From: Parcubacteria group bacterium
GTDB taxonomy: Bacteria > Patescibacteriota > Minisyncoccia > Moranbacterales > JAKLHP01
Assembly (NCBI GenBank): GCA_041657845.1
Contig: JBBABD010000007.1
Coordinates: 1-41,769, forward strand
Reading direction: 5' to 3'
DNA length: 41,769 nucleotides
Positions 7,008 to 15,697 of this stretch are shown here, in pieces (position 1 is the first letter of the stretch; every line of letters begins with the position of its first letter). A program made the translations under genes and the position numbers. The notes under the pieces are model-generated. The model was not told where the DNA came from. It did no database searches and worked only from the letters and a program-made list of their open reading frames with translations.

Positions 7008-8438
7008 TTACATAAAAGAGAAGACTATCATTAATATTAGCGCAACAATCATCGCCAATACCCCCAGCCAGCCGAAAAAACTTACCCAATGAGGATTAGT
7101 TTCTTCACCCATTATTTTTTTGTCATTTCCCACAATCATAATTGTGATAAGAAGCGGAACCGCAATCACGCCATTAATGAAAGCGGAATAATACAAAGCC
7201 TTGATTGGATTGATTCCCAAACAGCTTATCGCCAAGCCGAATAATATTGAAAAAGCAATCACCAGATAGAATCCCTTGGCCTTGGAAAATTTTAATTCTA
7301 ATCCTTTATGCCATTTCATCACTTCCGAAAGCGCATAGGCTCCCGATCCGGCCAGAATCGGAACAGCCAAAAGCCCAGTTCCGATTATTCCCAGAGCGAA
7401 TAATAAATACGCAGCATTTCCAGCAAAAGGTTCTAGCGCCAAAGCCGCCTGCTCAGCCGAACCGATATCGGTTATTCCATTTTTGAAAAGCACCTGCGCC
7501 GTTGTTAGAACGATAAAGAAAAACGCCACATTAGCAAAAATCATTCCTGTTTTCACATCAGTCCGCATTCTTCTTATCCTCCCATGCATCAGCCTATTTC
7601 GAAGAGTGGCCTTAATAAGTTTCCCCTCTTCCACTTCTTCTGAAGCCTGCCAAAAAAATAAATAAGGCGTAATTGAAGTTCCAAAAACCGCCACCACAGC
7701 AAAAATGTATTCTTTATTGAATTGTATCTGCGGGGTAATAATATCTTTCCAGATGAGAGTCCAGCTAGGATGAATTATTATTCCGGTAATAACATAGGCA
7801 AACAGCGACAAGGCCAGCCATTTCAAAACCTTCACATATAAATGATATTGGACAAAAATCTCGACCAGAATAATAAAGAATGCAAATAGGATTAGTCCTG
7901 CATAAAAATTTATTTTTGTCAGCATCGAAAGCGATGCCGCCATTGCACCCAGATCCGCTCCTATATTCACCACATTAGCAATAATCAAAAGTCCGACAAT
8001 CGTTATTACGGTTTTTTGGGAATAATGTCTTCTAATGACTCCGGCCAGCCCTTTGTTGGTCACTACGCCGATACGCGCGCAGGCTTCCTGCACTGCCAGC
8101 ATTATCGGCAAGAGCCAAGCCGCCATCCAAATAATGGCAAAACCAAATTTTGCCCCGACTGAAGAATAGGTTCCAATTCCCGAAGGATCATCATCGGAAG
8201 CTCCTGTGATAAGACCCGGGCCCAAAGCTCGCAAAAAAATTCTGGCTCTCTTATACGGATGCCTAATAATTTCCTTGGCTTTCAAAACTTCCGATTCAGC
8301 AATTCGCAGTGTTCCGTCAATCGCCTTGATTGCTCCCACTTCTCCCCAAATAATCAGTTTTTTGGCAATAATTAAAGGCACTCCGACTTCTTCGTGAAAT
8401 TCTCCGATTGTATATAATTTTTCTTTTTTATTTTCCAT
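7008..8438 (-). CDS. NRAMP-like metal-ion transporter with N-terminal helix-turn-helix-like domain
   Basis: The 476-residue protein has about eleven hydrophobic segments and the family signature at the start of the membrane part (LGPGLITGASDDDPSGIGTY). Residues 1-55 form a soluble domain (YTIGEFHEEVGVPLIIAKKL...) resembling MerR/excisionase-type helix-turn-helix modules. Canonical NRAMP Mn/Fe transporters use DPGN in TM1 and a methionine (MPH) in TM6. Here the positions read DPSG and SITPYLFFW, so the metal-binding methionine is missing. The protein belongs to a divergent NRAMP branch with unknown substrate. It lies 22 bases after the HAD gene, in the leuS-rlmN run. Confidence 0.8.
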   Translation of the reverse strand: MENKKEKLYTIGEFHEEVGVPLIIAKKLIIWGEVGAIKAIDGTLRIAESEVLKAKEIIRHPYKRARIFLRALGPGLITGASDDDPSGIGTYSSVGAKFGFAIIWMAAWLLPIMLAVQEACARIGVVTNKGLAGVIRRHYSQKTVITIVGLLIIANVVNIGADLGAMAASLSMLTKINFYAGLILFAFFIILVEIFVQYHLYVKVLKWLALSLFAYVITGIIIHPSWTLIWKDIITPQIQFNKEYIFAVVAVFGTSITPYLFFWQASEEVEEGKLIKATLRNRLMHGRIRRMRTDVKTGMIFANVAFFFIVLTTAQVLFKNGITDIGSAEQAALALEPFAGNAAYLLFALGIIGTGLLAVPILAGSGAYALSEVMKWHKGLELKFSKAKGFYLVIAFSILFGLAISCLGINPIKALYYSAFINGVIAVPLLITIMIVGNDKKIMGEETNPHWVSFFGWLGVLAMIVALILMIVFSFM

Positions 8439-8460
8439 TTTTTCTTTGCATTTCCGAAAT

Positions 8461-9111
8461 TTAAACAGAGACGGGTTCTATTATCTCTAATATTTCGTTG
8501 AAACTTCTAACTTCAAAATCACAATAATTTGTTATTTCATCATCATATCTTCCCTCAGGTATTTTCAGAAGAAAAGTCACCATCCCCGGATATGATTTTT
8601 TTATGTCTTTTAAAAATTTTTCGCGATCATCTATGAAAATCAATCCTTCTCCCTTTTTTACTTTTTTGTTTTTCAATATTTTTTTTATTTCAACCGCTTT
8701 TGAAAAATCAACAACCGAAATCTTTTTAAAATATTTTGCAATCCCGGAATTATTTATTTTTTCCTTCTGAAATTTCCTGTCTCCGAAAGAAACGACATAC
8801 AAGTCTTCGTTTTTTACCTCATCTAGAAATTCTATTCCGTCACTGAATATGTATTCCGATGTATCGCTAATAAGTTTTGCGAATTCTTTTTCTATTTTTC
8901 CTGTTTCAAATCCCTGAGCTTTTATTCTTTCGATTTGTTTGTAGGGATTATATTTTCTGACTATCTTCTCTCCCTTTTTAACTTCAAAATATCTGTAATA
9001 TTTTTTAAATGTTTCTTCTGAAACTCCATTCTTTTCGAAAATGCTTCTGATGTCAGCAACGAATTGCTTAGTATTAAATAAAACATCGTCAAAATCAATA
9101 AAAATTATCAT
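8461..9111 (-). CDS. HAD-superfamily phosphatase-like protein
   Basis: The 216-residue protein opens with the HAD motif I (IIFIDFDDVLFNT; nucleophile Asp and the Asp two residues on) and has motif II in YVVSFGD. It has a conserved Lys region (KAVEIKKILKNKK) and motif IV FIDDREKFL. These residues bind Mg2+ and hydrolyse a phosphate ester through an aspartyl-phosphate. A helical cap (about residues 15-95) lies between motifs I and II. The substrate cannot be predicted. It is 24 bases downstream of yvcK and probably on the same mRNA. Confidence 0.8.
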   Translation of the reverse strand: MIIFIDFDDVLFNTKQFVADIRSIFEKNGVSEETFKKYYRYFEVKKGEKIVRKYNPYKQIERIKAQGFETGKIEKEFAKLISDTSEYIFSDGIEFLDEVKNEDLYVVSFGDRKFQKEKINNSGIAKYFKKISVVDFSKAVEIKKILKNKKVKKGEGLIFIDDREKFLKDIKKSYPGMVTFLLKIPEGRYDDEITNYCDFEVRSFNEILEIIEPVSV

Positions 9112-9135
9112 ATGGCTGGTTTTGAAAATTCATAG

Positions 9136-10131
9136 TTATTTTATTATTTTCATCAAAGCTTTGGCCAATTTTTCACCGTCATGGCGGATAAAAGATCGGC
9201 TATCAGCAATAACGTCTTTCTTTATTTCTTTTATTTTCTTATTATCCAAAATATTGGCTAAAACGATTCTATAATCCCTATCTTTTTTATTTTTATTTAA
9301 AATCACCACGGATCCGGCTCCTTCTTTTTTTTCATATTTCTTTACTAATTTATCAGGCATTTTTTCTTTATTAAAAACAACAAAATCTATCTTCTTTTTT
9401 CCGATGTGATCATTTAATATTTTCACATATTTATCCAGATCAAATCCTTCATTTTGCCCTTTTTTATTTGTAAGATTGCAGTTCAAGATTATTTTGGATT
9501 TTGATTTTTCCACAGCTTCACCGATACCCTCCACCATAAAATTAGGCAGAATTGAACCGTAAAGATCTCCCGGACCGATTATAATGAAATCGGCTTTTTT
9601 TATCCTATCAATAGCTTTTTTGCAAGCTTTTGCTTTAGGTTTCAGAAAGATTTCTTTAATCCCAAACTTTCTTATTTCCTCATTGTGATCTAAATTATTT
9701 TCTCCAACAATAACCTTGCCGTTATTGATTTTTATATGGAGGCGCATATTTCCTTCGCTCACTGGAATAACTTCTCCTTTTATGTTTAAAATTTTTATGG
9801 CTTCCTCAACGCCTTTGGAAAAACTTTTATTCATTTTTTCCAGAGCCGAAAGAAAAAGATTCCCAAAACTGTGGCCACAAAGTCCCCCGTTTTCGAACCG
9901 ATAATTCATAAGGTTTCTCAGCATTTCAGATGAATCGCAAAGAGCCACTAAACATTGACGAACATCTCCCGGAGGCAAAACCCCTAATTCATCCCGAAGC
10001 ACTCCGGCTGAACCACCATCGTCCGCCATCGAAACAATCGCTGAAATATTCACCGGATATTTTTTAAGACCAGAGAGAAGCACAAAGCTTCCCGTCCCAC
10101 CTCCAATAGTGACAATATTTTTCTTTCGCAT
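9136..10131 (-). CDS. yvcK: YvcK / CofD-like family protein (gluconeogenesis factor)
   Basis: The 331-residue protein starts with the family signature VTIGGGTGSFVLLSGLKKY, followed by SMADDGGSAGVLRDELGVLPPGD and a Rossmann-like FIIIGPGDLYGSILPN. YvcK-type proteins are CofD-related, bind UDP-sugars and support cell-wall synthesis and cell shape on gluconeogenic carbon sources. No coenzyme F420 genes are nearby, so the YvcK role is preferred over CofD. It sits eight bases downstream of a sugar nucleotidyltransferase, which fits a link to sugar-nucleotide metabolism. Confidence 0.88.
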   Translation of the reverse strand: MRKKNIVTIGGGTGSFVLLSGLKKYPVNISAIVSMADDGGSAGVLRDELGVLPPGDVRQCLVALCDSSEMLRNLMNYRFENGGLCGHSFGNLFLSALEKMNKSFSKGVEEAIKILNIKGEVIPVSEGNMRLHIKINNGKVIVGENNLDHNEEIRKFGIKEIFLKPKAKACKKAIDRIKKADFIIIGPGDLYGSILPNFMVEGIGEAVEKSKSKIILNCNLTNKKGQNEGFDLDKYVKILNDHIGKKKIDFVVFNKEKMPDKLVKKYEKKEGAGSVVILNKNKKDRDYRIVLANILDNKKIKEIKKDVIADSRSFIRHDGEKLAKALMKIIK

Positions 10132-10139
10132 ACGAAAAC

Positions 10140-10832
10140 TTATTTCAGAAACTTACGTGATATCCTTTCGGCCAATGTTAAATCTTCCGGACAAGTGATC
10201 TGATGCCAAGCCGAAGCTTTCACTACTTTTATTCTATGCTCTTTGGCCATTGATGCCATAGTTTGTGGAAGCCCATATTCGAAATCGCCCGGTTTTTTGG
10301 GAACTAATTTATATTTGAAAAAATCTTTATTTAAAACATATACCGCAGTGTTAGCCAATCGGTATTTTCTTGTTTTATGCGGTGCTTCTATGACTTCAAC
10401 CATATCCCCGTTTTTATCAACCCTAATAACCCCAAACTGCCCGGGATTTTCGACTTCATAACCCAAAACCGCCAAGTCATATTTTATTAATTTTTCCAGA
10501 TCTTTTTTGCCGTATAAATCATCACCCATCAGAACCAAAAATTTTCCCTTTATCAAATCTTTTGTCCTATAAACAGCCCCTCCTGTTCCGTTAAGTTTTT
10601 TCTGAACTACATATTTTATTTTTTTGTTCTTAAATTTACTGCCAAAATACTTCTTTATCATGTCACCATGATAGCCGATGACGAAAATTATTTCATCTAT
10701 CTCGTCCGGCAAGATATCGAGCTTGTACTCAAGTATCGGCTTGCCACCAACCTCAAGCATTGTTTTATTATTATTTTCGGTAAGATGGTTCATCCTAGTT
10801 CCTTTCCCTGCGGCTAATATCACTGCTTGCAT
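10140..10832 (-). CDS. Nucleotidyltransferase family protein (sugar-1-phosphate nucleotidyltransferase-like)
   Basis: The 230-residue protein begins with the nucleotide-binding signature MQAVILAAGKGTRM and a Lys further on (KTMLEVGGKPILEY). It then has LVLMGDDLYG with the metal-binding Asp. Enzymes of this fold join a sugar 1-phosphate and an NTP to give an NDP-sugar. It has the length of the catalytic core only and lacks the left-handed beta-helix acetyltransferase domain of GlmU. The sugar is unknown. It lies between leuS (4 bases) and yvcK (8 bases). Confidence 0.85.
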   Translation of the reverse strand: MQAVILAAGKGTRMNHLTENNNKTMLEVGGKPILEYKLDILPDEIDEIIFVIGYHGDMIKKYFGSKFKNKKIKYVVQKKLNGTGGAVYRTKDLIKGKFLVLMGDDLYGKKDLEKLIKYDLAVLGYEVENPGQFGVIRVDKNGDMVEVIEAPHKTRKYRLANTAVYVLNKDFFKYKLVPKKPGDFEYGLPQTMASMAKEHRIKVVKASAWHQITCPEDLTLAERISRKFLK

Positions 10833-10836
10833 AAAT

Positions 10837-13557
10837 TTAGATTACAATATTAATTAACTTTCCCTTTACGAAAATTACCTTTTTTATTTCTTTGTTACCA
10901 ATAAAATTTTTGATCTTTTCGCTTTCCATTGCTAACTTTTTTACTTCACCCTCAGAAATATCCGCCGGAACTTTTATCCTATCTCTGAGTTTTCCGTTTA
11001 TTTGGATAACCAATTCTATTTCCTCATCTTTAATTAATTCCAGGTCATACTCCGGCCATTTTTCTTTAAATATGCTTTCTTCATGTCCCAACTTTTCCCA
11101 AAGTTCCTCGGAGAGAGCTGGTAAAAATATAGAAACAATAATTAAGAATTTTTCCCAGATTCCCACTGAAATTTTTTCACATCCATAAAAAACATTTGTC
11201 ATTTCCATCAGTTTTGCAATCGAAGTATTATATTTCTGATTCTCCATATCATCTGCCACAGCTTTTACTGTTTTGTATAATTTCCTGATCAAATTTTCAT
11301 CATCCTTATAATCTTGAGATGCGCGGACATTTAAATTAAAAACTCTTTCCGCCCAATGCCTAGCGCCCATAATTCCTTCATCACTGAAACTCCTATCTTC
11401 GCTTAGCGGACCAAGAAATAATAGATAAATTTTAAGTGCGTCGTAACCGATTTTTTCTCCATATTCTTCAGGATTAACGACATTCCCCTTGGACTTGGAC
11501 ATTTTTTTTCCGTCTTTCAAAATCATCCCGTTAGCCCTGAACCTCTTAAACGGATTGTCAAAATCAGTAAGTCCCAAATCGTGAAAAAACATCGTAATAA
11601 AACGAGTGTACATAAGATGCAGAACCGCGTGTTCATTGCCTCCGATATAAATATCAACCGGTAGCCATTTTTTACCCATTTTTTTATCAAAAATCTCTTT
11701 GTTATTTTCAGAAGAAATATAGCGGAAAAAATACCAGGCTGAATCTAGAAAATTATCCATCACATCGGCTTCACGTTCAGCTAATCCTCCGCAAATCGGA
11801 CAGTTTGTTTTGACAAAACTTTCGACATTAGCCAGCGGCCCCTTTCCATTTCCTGCCGGCTCCCATCCTTCTTTCAAATCGGGAAGTTCTACCGGTAAAT
11901 CTTTTTCTGGAATTGCAACCGTTCCGCATTTCGCACAGTAGACTACTGGAATCGGCGGACCCCAGTAACGCTGCCTGGAAATGCACCAATCTCTCAATTT
12001 ATAATTTATTTCTTTTTTGCCTGTTTGATTTTCTTCCATCCATTTAGTGATTTCCTCCCGTGCTTTTTCGGAAGTTAAATTATTGTATTTTTCTGAATTT
12101 ATTAAAACCCCATCATCCGTAAAAGAAGCATAACATCCCTTCCAATCTAATTGTTCTTTTTTGACTCCTGTGCTGAAGCCATAATCATAAGCTTCTTTGT
12201 GTTCTTTTTCAGTTTTCCAACTAAATCTTTTATTCTTATCACCATTATGAAATAATATCTTTTTAATTTTTCCTTCACTGTGAATGTACCATAATTTTCC
12301 AACAAAATTATTTTCAGCTAGATCGAAGACTTTATCAACTTCTTCTGTATAAATTAATGACAGACTTTCCCAGCTGTTTGTTCCATCTAAAACAGTAGTA
12401 AACTTTCTGACTTGTTTATAAAATTCATCATTCAATGAACTTTTTATAGTAACGACAAAGCTTTTATTTGATTCTATAACTTTTTTAATCGGCAAATCAT
12501 ATTTTTTCGCAAATTCGAAATCTCTTTCGTCATGTGCCGGCACCGCCATTACTGCTCCGGTTCCATAACCCGACAATACATAATCCGCCACCCAAACCGG
12601 AACTTTTTCTCCGTTGATAGGATTAATCGCATATGCTCCTGTGAAAACTCCGGTTTTCTCTTTGCTTTCTTTTCTTTCCAATTCCGGTTTCTTGACAGCT
12701 GATTCGATATATTTTTTAACCGCTTCTTTTTGCTCGGGAGTCGTGATTTTCAAAACTAATTCATGCTCAGGAGACAAAACGCAATAAGTGCACCCGAAAA
12801 GCGTATCCGCTCTGGTTGTAAAAACTTCAAATTCTAAATCGCTTTTATCTATTTTAAATTTTATACGAGCTCCTTCTGATTTTCCGATCCAATTTTTCTG
12901 CGCGCTTTTGGTAATCTCTGACCAATCCATATCATCTAATCCTGACAATAAGCGCTGCGCATATTCCGTAATCTTGAAAAACCATTGTTTCATCTTTCTT
13001 TTCTCGACCACAGCCTTGCATCTTTCGCAAAGCCCATCTGCCTCGATTTGTTCATCCGCCAAAACTGTTTTGCAATCCGGACACCAGTTTACCAAAGCTT
13101 CTTTTTGATAAGCCAGTCCTTTTTCAAAAAGTTTCGCGAAAATCCATTGGGTCCATCTATAATATTCCGGCGAAGTAGTATTAACTTCTCTTGTCCAATC
13201 ACAGCTAAGTCCGGCTGATTGGATCTGAACGCGAAAATTATTTATCGTCCTTTCAAGCATCTTGCTTGGAGTCTCGCCGATTTTCAGAGCATAATTCTCG
13301 CTATGGATACCAAATGCATCCCAGCCAATCGGTTCAAAAACATCAAAACCGCGAAGCTTCTTGTACTTTGCCATTACATCGACAGAAGTAAAGGCATAGA
13401 AATTGCCAATATGTAAACCTTCCGCACTTGGATACGGAAACATGAATAAAGCATAATATGGATTTTTTGCACCCAACAAATCTGGCGTAAATGTTCTTTC
13501 GTCTATCCACTTCTTCGCCCACTTTTCCTCAATTTTCTTCGGATTGTATTTTTCCAT
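10837..13557 (-). CDS. leuS: Leucine--tRNA ligase with a ~110-residue insert near the editing domain
   Basis: The 906-residue class I synthetase has the HIGH-type motif PSAEGLHIGN (49-52), a Zn-like cluster CPDC...CERC (159-180), the editing-domain blocks TTRADTLFG (248-255) and VPAHDERD, and the KMSKSKGN loop. Residues of about 364-475 (from SNKSFVVTIKSS to EQLDWKG) are absent from ordinary LeuRS. They interrupt the end of the CP1 editing region just before DDGVLINS. The insert is rich in Lys, Phe and Trp and I cannot assign it to a known domain. The mRNA appears to start from the promoter at 13614-13642 and to continue into the following genes. Confidence 0.95.
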   Translation of the reverse strand: MEKYNPKKIEEKWAKKWIDERTFTPDLLGAKNPYYALFMFPYPSAEGLHIGNFYAFTSVDVMAKYKKLRGFDVFEPIGWDAFGIHSENYALKIGETPSKMLERTINNFRVQIQSAGLSCDWTREVNTTSPEYYRWTQWIFAKLFEKGLAYQKEALVNWCPDCKTVLADEQIEADGLCERCKAVVEKRKMKQWFFKITEYAQRLLSGLDDMDWSEITKSAQKNWIGKSEGARIKFKIDKSDLEFEVFTTRADTLFGCTYCVLSPEHELVLKITTPEQKEAVKKYIESAVKKPELERKESKEKTGVFTGAYAINPINGEKVPVWVADYVLSGYGTGAVMAVPAHDERDFEFAKKYDLPIKKVIESNKSFVVTIKSSLNDEFYKQVRKFTTVLDGTNSWESLSLIYTEEVDKVFDLAENNFVGKLWYIHSEGKIKKILFHNGDKNKRFSWKTEKEHKEAYDYGFSTGVKKEQLDWKGCYASFTDDGVLINSEKYNNLTSEKAREEITKWMEENQTGKKEINYKLRDWCISRQRYWGPPIPVVYCAKCGTVAIPEKDLPVELPDLKEGWEPAGNGKGPLANVESFVKTNCPICGGLAEREADVMDNFLDSAWYFFRYISSENNKEIFDKKMGKKWLPVDIYIGGNEHAVLHLMYTRFITMFFHDLGLTDFDNPFKRFRANGMILKDGKKMSKSKGNVVNPEEYGEKIGYDALKIYLLFLGPLSEDRSFSDEGIMGARHWAERVFNLNVRASQDYKDDENLIRKLYKTVKAVADDMENQKYNTSIAKLMEMTNVFYGCEKISVGIWEKFLIIVSIFLPALSEELWEKLGHEESIFKEKWPEYDLELIKDEEIELVIQINGKLRDRIKVPADISEGEVKKLAMESEKIKNFIGNKEIKKVIFVKGKLINIVI

Positions 13558-13613
13558 TTTGATATTAAAATAGCCCGAATACAGGCTTTTTATAAAGTCA
13601 CGATTACCTTAAA

Positions 13614-13642
13614 AGTATAGCAACAAAAAAAGAACCTCGCAA
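13614..13642 (-). promoter_or_regulatory. Promoter of the leuS operon
   Basis: On the minus strand TTGCGA (13637-13642, four of six) is followed after exactly 17 bases by TATACT (13614-13619, five of six). The transcript would start about 50 bases before the leuS ATG. No Shine-Dalgarno site is visible in that leader. Confidence 0.6.
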
Positions 13643-13690
13643 TAACCTGCCATTATTATTCTACCGGCGCCCTTTCCTTTATCTGAGAAA

Positions 13691-13699
13691 TGTTATATA
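13691..13699 (+). promoter_or_regulatory. Candidate extended -10 promoter of obg
   Basis: TGTTATATA matches an extended -10 element (TG, one base, then TATATA). It lies 42 bases before the obg ATG in the 184-base gap shared with the leuS promoter. No convincing -35 box is present. The rest of this gap holds nothing else recognisable. Confidence 0.35.
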
Positions 13700-13741
13700 G
13701 TTAAAAATCAGTCAGGGTTAATTTTTATTACCTACAATTTT

Positions 13742-14725
13742 ATGCTTATTGACGATATAACAATCAAAACATTTTCCGGAAAAGGAGGCGACGGGAAAGC
13801 CGCATTCAACAAGACCAAAATGAGTTTAGGGCCTACTGGAGGAAGCGGCGGAAAAGGCGGAAGCGTTTACGCGGAAGGAATATCCGATCTCAGCCGACTA
13901 AATCAATTTCGCTTCAAAAAAGAGTTTGGAGCCGAAAATGGAAAAAATGGAAATCCGCAATTCAGGGATGGAGCGGATGGAAAAGATCTTATTTTAAAAG
14001 TTCCAGTTGGAACAGTCATCCACAACCTCACAACTAAAGAAAACATTGAAATCACAAAAGTTGGCGAGATTGTCTTAATTGCCGTTGGAGGAAGAGGCGG
14101 GAAAGGAAATTTCCTATTCCGTTCGTCCAGAAACACCAGCCCAAAGCAATTTCAGCTGGGAAAACCAGGAAGCGAGCACGAACTTCATCTTGAGCTGAAA
14201 CTTATTGCCGACGTTGGATTTGTCGGACTTCCTAATATTGGAAAGACTAGTTTGCTTAATGCGCTCACCAACACAAAAAGCAAAGTAGCCAATTACCTTT
14301 TCACAACTTTAGAACCGAATTTAGGAACATATTATGAATTAATCCTAGCCGATATTCCCGGACTCATTGAAGGCGCTTCGGATGGAAAGGGACTGGGAAT
14401 AAAATTTTTGAAGCACATTGAAAGAACTAAAATTATTTTCCATTTTCTTTCCGCTGAAAGCGAAGATCCGATCAAGGATTACCAATTAATAAAAAAAGAA
14501 CTCAACTCCTACAATCCCAACCTCCTCAAAAAACCGGAATATGTCTTCCTAAGCAAAAGCGATACGATTTCAGAGGCGGAAATTGACAAAAAACTTTCTG
14601 AAATCAAGAAAATAAGCCCCGGAGTTATCGCCATATCTCTATATGACGAAAAAAGCATCGACCGCGTTAAATCTTTGCTAAACAAAATTATAGAAGATAA
14701 AATCTTTAAAAAGAAAGAGGATTAA
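13742..14725 (+). CDS. obg: Obg-family GTPase (short form, no C-terminal OCT domain)
   Basis: The 327-residue protein has the glycine-rich Obg fold (TFSGKGGDGKAAF, GPTGGSGGKGGSVY, GGRGGKGNFLFRSS). The GTPase domain has G1 GLPNIGKTSLLN, switch I FTTLEPNLG and G3 DIPGLIEGA. The G4 motif, normally NKxD, reads SKSD, so the guanine-specificity Asn is replaced by Ser. Obg GTPases assist assembly of the 50S subunit and report on GTP/ppGpp levels. It lacks the roughly 100-residue OCT domain of many homologues, which fits a reduced genome. It converges with folD; structured repeat copy A lies between them. Confidence 0.93.
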   Translation: MLIDDITIKTFSGKGGDGKAAFNKTKMSLGPTGGSGGKGGSVYAEGISDLSRLNQFRFKKEFGAENGKNGNPQFRDGADGKDLILKVPVGTVIHNLTTKENIEITKVGEIVLIAVGGRGGKGNFLFRSSRNTSPKQFQLGKPGSEHELHLELKLIADVGFVGLPNIGKTSLLNALTNTKSKVANYLFTTLEPNLGTYYELILADIPGLIEGASDGKGLGIKFLKHIERTKIIFHFLSAESEDPIKDYQLIKKELNSYNPNLLKKPEYVFLSKSDTISEAEIDKKLSEIKKISPGVIAISLYDEKSIDRVKSLLNKIIEDKIFKKKED

Positions 14726-14735
14726 AAAATCAGGA

Positions 14736-14836
14736 CTTATGCGTTTGACTATGACAATTCGCTTCTCGGAGGCACGATCACAAAATAGTCCGTCATCGCG
14801 CCGTAGCAAGCGGATTGGAAGAGGCAACCGCATAAG
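14736..14836. repeat. Structured multi-stem repeat, copy A (obg/folD intergenic)
   Basis: Three nested stems can be drawn. The outer pairs CTTATGCG (14736-14743) with CGCATAAG (14829-14836). The middle pairs CAATTCGCTT (14755-14764) with AAGCGGATTG (14808-14817). The inner pairs GGCACGAT (14771-14778) with ATCGCGCC (14795-14802) around a loop with AAAATAGTCCG. A second copy with the same spacing is at 25336-25436, and paired positions differ in a compensatory way. Here it lies between two convergent genes. Confidence 0.85.
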
Positions 14837-14846
14837 CCATAATAAT

Positions 14847-15686
14847 TTATATCTTATTCTGATTTTTAAAAGCTTCCAGAACATTATTTAAAAGACACGC
14901 CACTGTCACCGGACCGACTCCTCCCGGAACCGGAGTCAGAAATCCGGCTATTTTTTTTGCCGATTCAAAATCCACATCCCCGAAAACTTTTCCGTTTTTT
15001 TTCGATATTCCCCCGTCAATCACGATTGCTCCGCTTTTTATTGTCTCGCCTTTAATAATGCCTTTCGATCCGATTGCGGTTATCAAAATATCCGCTTTTT
15101 TTATTTTACTCGAATTTTTCAAAACATCCTTTTTCAAGATGTATTCTCCTTTTATCTTTTTTCTCTCAAGCGCTTTAAGCATCATTTCTCCGAATAATTT
15201 TGAGTTGGCAACCACAACCGCCTTTTTCCTTTCAAATTTTTTCTTCGAACTTTCAATGGCTTCCATTATTGCCTGAGGAAATACCGGGAAGAATCTTTCT
15301 TTGCCCTTCAAAAATAATTTTATATTCTCCGGATGAAATCCATCAACATCTTTTTCCGGATTAATAGTATTGATTATTTTTTGCGTATTGAATTTTCCGG
15401 GAAGCGGAAGCTGGACGATAATGCCGTTAGTTTCAGAATCAGCATTAAGTTTCTTGATTAAATCAATAACCAAGCCCTGGCTGGCATCATTATTAAATTT
15501 ATAAAGCTTAAACCCAATGCCCGCTATTTTTGCCTTTTTTTCTTTAAGACTCACGTAAATCTCGGAGGCTTCATTTTCTCCGATCATAATAACCGCCAAA
15601 AAAGGCTTTTTTTTAGCCTTCTTTACTTTTTTCGTTAAATCTAAAAGTATTTTTTCAGATATTTTTTTGCCGTTCAATAATTTCAT
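14847..15686 (-). CDS. folD: Bifunctional methylenetetrahydrofolate dehydrogenase / cyclohydrolase
   Basis: The 279-residue protein has the FolD motifs: EIYVSLKEKKAKIAGI with the catalytic Lys, GIIVQLPLP, PEKDVDGFHPEN and the C-terminal PVPGGVGPVT. FolD interconverts 5,10-methylene-, methenyl- and 10-formyl-tetrahydrofolate for purine and formyl-Met-tRNA synthesis. The NADP loop, usually V-G-R-S-x2-V-G-x-P, reads VVANSKLFGEMM, so cofactor binding has diverged. The start codon lies 11 bases after the ABC permease gene, suggesting co-transcription with the transporter. Confidence 0.93.
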   Translation of the reverse strand: MKLLNGKKISEKILLDLTKKVKKAKKKPFLAVIMIGENEASEIYVSLKEKKAKIAGIGFKLYKFNNDASQGLVIDLIKKLNADSETNGIIVQLPLPGKFNTQKIINTINPEKDVDGFHPENIKLFLKGKERFFPVFPQAIMEAIESSKKKFERKKAVVVANSKLFGEMMLKALERKKIKGEYILKKDVLKNSSKIKKADILITAIGSKGIIKGETIKSGAIVIDGGISKKNGKVFGDVDFESAKKIAGFLTPVPGGVGPVTVACLLNNVLEAFKNQNKI

Positions 15687-15697
15687 ACAGATAAATA

